Part shown: positions 33,539 through 38,459 of the stretch, piece by piece | How positions within the stretch are numbered: the stretch's first letter is position 1 | Layout of the letters: each line of letters opens with the position of its first letter | Assembly: GCA_020636935.1 (NCBI GenBank) | Contig: JACJWW010000016.1 | Location: forward strand, 1 to 38,459 | DNA: 38,459 bases | Direction: 5' to 3' | DNA from: Nocardioidaceae bacterium | Lineage (GTDB): Bacteria; Actinomycetota; Actinomycetes; Propionibacteriales; Nocardioidaceae | Program-made: the position numbers and the translations under genes | The notes under the pieces: generated by a model | What the model was told of the DNA's origin: nothing | Database searches by the model: none | Seen by the model: the letters and a program-made list of their open reading frames with translations, nothing else

Positions 33539-34996
33539 TTAGAGGACTATTCGACCGGTGGCCAGGGCAAAGACACCGAATGCTCCACCAACCAGAATCG
33601 CTGCCAACAGACACAACTCCGCCGGTGTGAACAATCGTCGGTCTCGCTCGCTGCGGGCCTTGACATAAAGGATGGTGGCCGGGGCCAGGACCACCGTGGA
33701 CAGCAACAAGAACTGCAGGCCAGCCGCATCCACCAAGAACATCGTGTAGGCCACGGCCACACCGGCAATAATCGTCTCGCGGCGGCGTACCCCATTGGAG
33801 ACGTCTTCGTAGCTCTCCCCAGTCAGGCCGAGTTTCAAGGCATAGGCAGCGGCCAAGAAATAGGGAATCAAAGCCAGGCTCGTGCACAAGTCGAGCAGGA
33901 AGTTGAGTGAATCGCTGACCACGAAGGTCAACGCCAGCACTCCTTGCACCGCCAACGAAGTGACCACCAGCGCCGTGATCGGCGTGCCATTGTGATCTTC
34001 CTTGGCCAAGAAGGCAGGGAAATCTTCGCTACGAGCGGGGATGAACATCACCTCTGCTGCCATCAGCGTCCAGGCCAGATAGGCACCCAAGACCGACACG
34101 ATCACGCCGACGCTTATGAAGATCTCTCCCCAACCACCTACTACCGAGGCGAACAAACCCACCATCGACGGCTGTCGGGTAGCGGCGATGTCGGGCTGGG
34201 AGGCCACGGAATAGCTGGACAACGTGACCAGAGAGAAGATGGCCAGCACGCTCAAGAAGCCCAAGATGGTGGCCTTGCCGACATCCTTGCGGTTCTTTGC
34301 ATAACGCGAATAGACGCTGGCACCCTCGATGCCCAAGAAGACGAAGGTCGTGATGATCATGGTGTTTCGGACCTGTTCGTTGAGATTGCCCAGATCGCCA
34401 TAGCCGTAGGCAGTCCAGTTGTCAGCGAAGACACCGGCATCAAAGGCCACGAAGAGCACCACGATGAAGACGAGGATCGGCACGACTTTGAAGATCGTGA
34501 CGATCCGGTTGATGATCGCGGCATCACGCACTCCGCGAGCAATCAGATAGTGGAAGAACCAGATCGCCACGCTCGACACCGCGGCCGCTAACACGGTGTC
34601 GCCGTCTCCGAACGCGGGGAAGAACGCACCGATCGTTGCGGTGATGAAAACCCAGTAAAAGGTGTTGCCGACCACCGCGCTGGCCCAGTAGCCGATCGCG
34701 GAGTTGAAGCCGGCGTAGTCACCGAACCCTGCTTTGGCATAGATGAACACCCCGGAGTCGAGGTCAGGCTTGCGGATGGCGAGATTCTGGAAGACGAAGG
34801 CAAGCATGAGCATGCCCGCACCCGCGATCGTCCAGGCAATCAGCGAGCCCAAGATGCCAGTAGCCACCCCAAAGCGCGCAGGGAGCGAAAAGACCCCTGC
34901 CCCAATCATGCTGCCGATCACCATCGCGGTGAGGGTCGGCAGGCTCATCTTCCCGGAGAGCGTGGCCCCTTCTTTCGTCTCAACGGAATTGGTCAC
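33539..34996 (-). CDS. arcD: amino-acid permease, probable arginine/ornithine antiporter
   Basis: 485 residues, APC superfamily, about 12-13 membrane helices. Begins VETKEGATLSGKMSLPTLTAMVIG, with the substrate-binding GSMIGAGVFSLP loop in the first helix and an FLGIEGASVYSRYAKNRKD segment in the middle. The neighbour arcA supports arginine/ornithine exchange; the operon context is the main evidence for this specificity. Start is GTG at 34996 and overlaps the stop of the preceding nhaC by 4 bases (GTGA), a translational-coupling layout. Confidence 0.9.
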   Translation of the reverse strand: MTNSVETKEGATLSGKMSLPTLTAMVIGSMIGAGVFSLPARFGVATGILGSLIAWTIAGAGMLMLAFVFQNLAIRKPDLDSGVFIYAKAGFGDYAGFNSAIGYWASAVVGNTFYWVFITATIGAFFPAFGDGDTVLAAAVSSVAIWFFHYLIARGVRDAAIINRIVTIFKVVPILVFIVVLFVAFDAGVFADNWTAYGYGDLGNLNEQVRNTMIITTFVFLGIEGASVYSRYAKNRKDVGKATILGFLSVLAIFSLVTLSSYSVASQPDIAATRQPSMVGLFASVVGGWGEIFISVGVIVSVLGAYLAWTLMAAEVMFIPARSEDFPAFLAKEDHNGTPITALVVTSLAVQGVLALTFVVSDSLNFLLDLCTSLALIPYFLAAAYALKLGLTGESYEDVSNGVRRRETIIAGVAVAYTMFLVDAAGLQFLLLSTVVLAPATILYVKARSERDRRLFTPAELCLLAAILVGGAFGVFALATGRIVL

Positions 34997-36359
34997 GCGG
35001 ACTCTCCTTCAAGTACTGGATCGATGCGCTCGATCTTGAAACCAGTCACGCCATACAAGACGCTCAGGATTGGACTGGCATAGCAAAAAACGGCGTAGGG
35101 CAAGTAGAGCAAGGTGGAGACACCAAGAGTCGCGCCCATGAAGGCGCCGCACGAATTCCACGGCACCAGAGGGGAAGTGACCGTGCCGCTGTCTGCGGCC
35201 AGGCGAGAGAGATTGGTGGGCGCCAAGCCCCGCTTGGCAAACTCAACCCGAAAGATGCGAGCAGGCAGCACCAGCGCGATGTATTGATCACCGGCCACCA
35301 CATTGAGCCCGAAACCACACGCAAAAACCGTGACGAACAGTCGGCCGGTGCTGTGAGCCGAAGCGATCATCGGATCGATCAACCGCGTGATCAGCCCAAA
35401 CTTCTCCAAGATCGTGCCGAAGGTGACCGCACCAAAAATCAACCACAGGGTCAACAACATGCTGTCCATGCCACCTCGCGACACCAATCGGTCTACATCT
35501 GAGACCCCAGTGGACATGTGAAAGCCCGTCGCCATCGCCTGCCACATGGCCTTGATCGACTCAGTGACCACATTGCCGGCCCCACCCACAAATTCAGCCA
35601 CCAGATCGGGCTGAGTAAAGGCAGCCAACACGCCAGCAAAGAGTGCCGAGGAGAGCAGGGCCAGCGAGGCGGGCACCTTCTTCACCGACATCACGGCAAG
35701 CAGCACCAAAGGCAGCAAGTTGACTGGGTTGATCCAGAAATGCTCCCCCAAGGCATCAAGATCAGTTTCAGTGACCACGGATGCGTTGGGGTCTGGCGTA
35801 CGGATGAAACCGAGCACGAAGAAGGTGATCAAGGCAATCCCGAATGCCGGCACCGACGTCCAGACTTGACGCTTGATGTGCTCATAGGGATTCACCCCGA
35901 CCATTTGCGCAGTCAGGATCGTCGTCTCCGACAGTGGCGAAGTCTTGTCACCAAGATAGGCGCCTGAGATCACCGCGCCAGCAGTAATCGCTGGAGAGAC
36001 ATCAAGCATCGTGGCGATGCCGATCAGCCCGACTCCAACGGTGCCCGCTGTGGTCTAGGAGCTTCCAATGCTCAATGCCACAAGCGCGCAAATGATCGCG
36101 GCCGCCGCGTAGTACCAACTGGGTGAGAGCACCTGGATGCCGTAGTAGACAAGCGTTGGGATCGTGCCAGACAGATTCCAGGTGCCGATCAGAGCACCAA
36201 CGCGACTTGGATCGGCCCATCCAGAGCATCAAGCCCAAAGAGGATCAGTGAGCCAGCAATGAGTACGGCGAGGGAAATAAGCGGGATGATCGCATCGGCC
36301 AAAGACGGAGTGCGTGGTTGCGTGCCCCCGTGCTCTGCGCTGACGTTGCTAGCCGTCAT
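34993..36359 (-). pseudogene. nhaC: broken Na+/H+ antiporter gene (nhaC), internal deletion and nonsense codon
   Basis: First gene of the arc operon. The frame opens at the ATG at 36359 (MTASNVSAEHGG, then a membrane helix AVLIAGSLILFGLDALDGPI) but ends at TGA 36191-36189 after 56 codons. The homologous sequence continues in another frame with ALIGTWNLSGTIPTLVYYG up to SIGSS, then a TAG at 36057-36055 where NhaC proteins have the tryptophan of GSSWTTAGTVGVGLIGIA. After that the frame is open to 34993. Compared with the family I know, about 45 codons are missing at the junction near 36195, where VALV runs straight into ALIGTW. Typical NhaC has about 480-500 residues. Two independent lesions make a functional protein unlikely; an ORF of 338 codons begins at an internal ATG (36009) but lacks the N-terminal helices. 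Confidence 0.85.
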
Positions 36360-36363
36360 GTGC

Positions 36364-36374
36364 TGAGACTCTCA
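36364..36374. promoter_or_regulatory. inverted repeat just upstream of nhaC
   Basis: TGAGA-C-TCTCA, 5 bases upstream of the nhaC start and overlapping its ribosome-binding region. It is part of a looser TGTG...CACA arrangement (36359-36378) whose spacing does not fit a CRP/FNR site. Possible operator or translational hairpin. Confidence 0.25.
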
Positions 36375-36457
36375 CACAACAGGCAACTTGGGCAGACCAA
36401 AACCAGCGTTTGTTGGGAGATGCTCTTGCCACTAGGGCAGGCAAACTCGAAGGAAGG

Positions 36458-37114
36458 TCAGTCTGTCCGTGGGCGGCCAAATGGCATCTCGACCGCCTCC
36501 GGGCCAAAACCGGTGACATCAGCCAATAGCCATTCGTCTCGTAGCAGCAGTGCGGCTGACGCGGGCCTCATGATCACCCACAACCAGCGGCCATCGGCCT
36601 CCCCCGCGAAGACTCCCGCAGCCAATGGCGAATCATGATTTGTGTCTACCGGCCACAAATGCACTGGGTGCCCGCCGGCACGAAGCTGCACCAAGGCAGG
36701 CCCCTTGCCGACCTGATCGCCAGGGTCGAGCACAACTGTGTGCGCAAGGCGCGCTCCGAGGCCGACTCCTGGCTCTTCGGAAACCAAGGTGACCTCAACG
36801 TGCCCGTCAAGGTCGCTGGTGCCTGCAGTTGTCGTGAAGGTGCCGAGGGCTTTGGCATCCTCAGCCGAGGCATCAACCACAACGCCAAAGTCACTGATCT
36901 GCCAGCCCGGACTCATCGGCCAGGGCACGTATACGGCCACCTCTGCAGCCAACTGCACCAAGCGCGCGAAACTGTCGTAGTCGGGTTGATCTGGGCGCCA
37001 CAACGGCGTGACATCTCCATGATTGTCGCAACGGAACGGCCCAGAATCTTCTTCAAATCCTGACTGTGGCGCAAACACAGTTGCGCACTTGGGACACGAT
37101 GCCGTCCAAGACAT
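36458..37114 (-). CDS. DUF6758-family zinc-ribbon protein
   Basis: 218 residues. N-terminal zinc ribbon C7-P-K-C10 and C29-D-N-H32. The rest resembles actinobacterial DUF6758 proteins: VAVYVPWPMSPGWQISDF, VSEEPGVGLGARLA, GHPVHLWPVD, EADGRWLWVIMRPASAALLL and LADVTGFGPEAVEMPF. Function unknown; these proteins are common beside small regulatory or transport genes in actinomycetes. Divergent from the MFS gene across 81 bases. The 98-base region downstream toward nhaC has only a weak 4-5 base hairpin. Confidence 0.85.
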   Translation of the reverse strand: MSWTASCPKCATVFAPQSGFEEDSGPFRCDNHGDVTPLWRPDQPDYDSFARLVQLAAEVAVYVPWPMSPGWQISDFGVVVDASAEDAKALGTFTTTAGTSDLDGHVEVTLVSEEPGVGLGARLAHTVVLDPGDQVGKGPALVQLRAGGHPVHLWPVDTNHDSPLAAGVFAGEADGRWLWVIMRPASAALLLRDEWLLADVTGFGPEAVEMPFGRPRTD

Positions 37115-37195
37115 GATCCCAGCCTAGTCGAACCCCACGACAGGCCATCACGACAACTGCCAGCGACAACACCTTGCCTGTGTGAGAATGCGGGA

Positions 37196-38374
37196 GTGGA
37201 AAAGGATGCGACCAACCGCACACTGACCCCAGCGCGATTGGCGACGAGTGCGGCCTTCTTCTCCCAAGGATTGGTCCTGATCTCGCTGACCACGCGGCTT
37301 CCCGAGATCCAGGACCGCTGGCAAATCAGCGAAACAACTCTGTCACTGGTCTTGTTGGCCATGATCTTGATGGCAGGGGTCGGCTCGGTGCTCACCGAGG
37401 CCTTGGCTCGGCGTACCGAATCAGCGGTGACCATCCGGATCGGCCTACTCTTCGTGATCCTCGGAGTTGCCGGCGCGAACCTCATCACCACACCGGCCTT
37501 GTCAATGTCAGCGATGGTCGTCTACGGCTTCGGGCTCGGCATCGTCGATGCGGCCGGCAATATGCAAGCCGTTGCGCTCGAGCATCGCTACGGCCGAGCC
37601 ATCCTGCCATCGTTCTACAGCGCTTGGAGCCTCGGCGGGCTCAGCGCAGCCATCTTCACGCTAGTCACCGCCGAGCTTGCCATCCAGATAATCCTGGTGG
37701 TCTTGCTGATTCCCTTGATCACCATGATGCTTCCCTTCCTTCGCCGCGTTGGTGACCCTCTCGAGCAGTCACGCAAGGTCGACATCCCTTGGCGCCCAAT
37801 CGTCATGGTCGGCATCGCCATGGTTGTCTTCTATGCGATCGACACCGCTGCCTTCACCTGGGGGCCGCTCTATCTCGAGCACGTCTTCGACACTCCTGAC
37901 CGCTTGGTGGCCCTTGCTGCACTCGTCTATCTAGCCGCCTGCATTGCTTCACGGGCCGCAGGTGACCGCCTGGTCGATCGCTTCGGGCCAGTAGTGGTGA
38001 TCCAGGCTGGAGCACTCATCGGCTGCTTGGCGCTGGTGATAATCGTGGTGGCCCCGAGTTGGGTGATCGCAGTAGTTGGCTTCACCCTTCTGGGCTTGGG
38101 CGTGGCCTTCATCGCCCCTCTGAGCTTCTCGGCTGCCGCCAAGATCGCTGGCAACTCCGCCGACCTCAGCCCTGACGAACGAATGGCCAGGGTGGATGCG
38201 GTGATTGGGCGCTTCAACCAGTTCAACTACGTCGGAGCATTGATCGGGTCGGTGATGACTGGACTCGTCGGCGCGGGCAATCTCCGGATCGGCTTCGTCG
38301 TACCAACCGTCGCGATCCTCGCGCTCCTGCCACTGGCCCGATTCTTCGCCTGGAAGCCAACCAACACTGCCTGA
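37196..38374 (+). CDS. MFS transporter
   Basis: 392 residues with about 12 membrane helices; major facilitator fold. The N-terminal helix begins LATSAAFFSQGLVLISLTTRLPEIQDRWQ, and the loop after helix 2 has ALARRTES. Similar to the FucP/YbjJ-type drug or sugar transporters of actinobacteria; substrate unknown. Start is GTG at 37196, 6 bases after GAGAAT (a possible -10), so it may be leaderless. Its TGA overlaps the ATG of the next ORF by one base (TGATG). Confidence 0.88.
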   Translation: MEKDATNRTLTPARLATSAAFFSQGLVLISLTTRLPEIQDRWQISETTLSLVLLAMILMAGVGSVLTEALARRTESAVTIRIGLLFVILGVAGANLITTPALSMSAMVVYGFGLGIVDAAGNMQAVALEHRYGRAILPSFYSAWSLGGLSAAIFTLVTAELAIQIILVVLLIPLITMMLPFLRRVGDPLEQSRKVDIPWRPIVMVGIAMVVFYAIDTAAFTWGPLYLEHVFDTPDRLVALAALVYLAACIASRAAGDRLVDRFGPVVVIQAGALIGCLALVIIVVAPSWVIAVVGFTLLGLGVAFIAPLSFSAAAKIAGNSADLSPDERMARVDAVIGRFNQFNYVGALIGSVMTGLVGAGNLRIGFVVPTVAILALLPLARFFAWKPTNTA

Positions 38375-38459
38375 TGACTCCAAAGATCAACCGGCCCGGG
38401 CCCGGGCCCATACCGGTCGTGCCCGGCTTCGACAAGATCCGCCACCTTCCCGGCGGCCA
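38374..38459 (+). CDS. start of an unidentified gene, coupled to the MFS gene
   Basis: The ATG at 38374 shares its first base with the MFS stop codon. The visible 28 codons read MTPKINRPGPGPIPVVPGFD and continue KIRHLPGG to the window edge. The Pro/Gly-rich start is encoded by a 16-base GC palindrome (38393-38408). Too short to classify. Confidence 0.5.
   Translation, partial: MTPKINRPGPGPIPVVPGFDKIRHLPGG

Noticed and set aside
38393..38408. 16-base GC palindrome after the MFS gene read as a terminator
   Set aside because: No T tract follows and it lies within the coding frame starting at 38374, encoding RPGPGP.
1..38459. CRISPR arrays, tRNA/rRNA genes, insertion sequences, prophage genes or toxin-antitoxin pairs
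   Set aside because: None was found on either strand; no periodic repeats, cloverleaf-like sequences or transposase motifs were seen by eye, though a covariance search was not possible.

Overview
The window comes from an actinobacterium (class Actinomycetia) of moderately high G+C. Two lines of evidence support this. First, much of the gene order matches the Mycobacterium tuberculosis block that I recall as about Rv3196 to Rv3213c: cyclodehydratase-like protein, ABC1 kinase, uvrD2, mycoredoxin, nudC, adnB/adnA, moeZ, TetR, DUF3107, ferritin-like protein, rhlE and a ParA. Second, several proteins are of types typical of the class (AdnAB, Mrx1, FprB, DUF6758). The order or family cannot be fixed from sequence alone. 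No rRNA, tRNA, CRISPR array, insertion sequence or prophage gene was seen.

Layout. 1-3476 (minus): a three-gene unit of quinol nitric oxide reductase (norZ), a cysteine-rich membrane protein and a slipin/SPFH protein that runs off the left edge. 3670-5778 (plus): a ThiF/cyclodehydratase-like protein and an ABC1 kinase. 5785-8043 (minus): a 53-residue zinc-ribbon protein and the helicase UvrD2. 8094-14256 (minus): a redox block that interrupts the conserved order, made of ferredoxin-NADP reductase FprB, an AurF-like diiron oxygenase, a TetR regulator, a polytopic membrane protein and a FAD monooxygenase. The last three form an operon with a clear promoter overlapped by an inverted-repeat operator. 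14405-23768: mycoredoxin, NudC, an MprF-like protein, and the AdnB and AdnA subunits of the double-strand-break helicase-nuclease. 23881-24711: a secreted chymotrypsin-fold protein that seems to have lost its catalytic residues. 24850-31382: MoeZ, TetR, DUF3107, a GlsB-type membrane protein, a ferritin-like protein, DEAD-box helicase, L,D-transpeptidase and ParA. 31444-38459: a short-chain dehydrogenase, the arginine deiminase operon (broken nhaC, arcD, arcA), a DUF6758 protein, an MFS transporter and the first codons of one more gene.

How the genes fit together. AdnAB and UvrD2 handle DNA ends and unwinding. Mrx1, NudC and MoeZ serve thiol, NAD(H) and sulfur-transfer homeostasis. norZ removes nitric oxide. 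arcA/arcD give ATP and ammonia from arginine; the sodium-proton antiporter gene that leads their operon carries an out-of-frame internal deletion and a nonsense codon. FprB is a plausible electron donor for the diiron oxygenase beside it.

The most interesting points are the TetR-controlled FAD-monooxygenase/membrane-protein operon beside FprB and the AurF-like enzyme, the inactivated secreted protease homologue, the norZ-slipin unit, and the nhaC pseudogene. Several starts (uvrD2, the TetR at 26233, the protein at 3670) look leaderless, with a TANNNT box 6-7 bases before the start codon.
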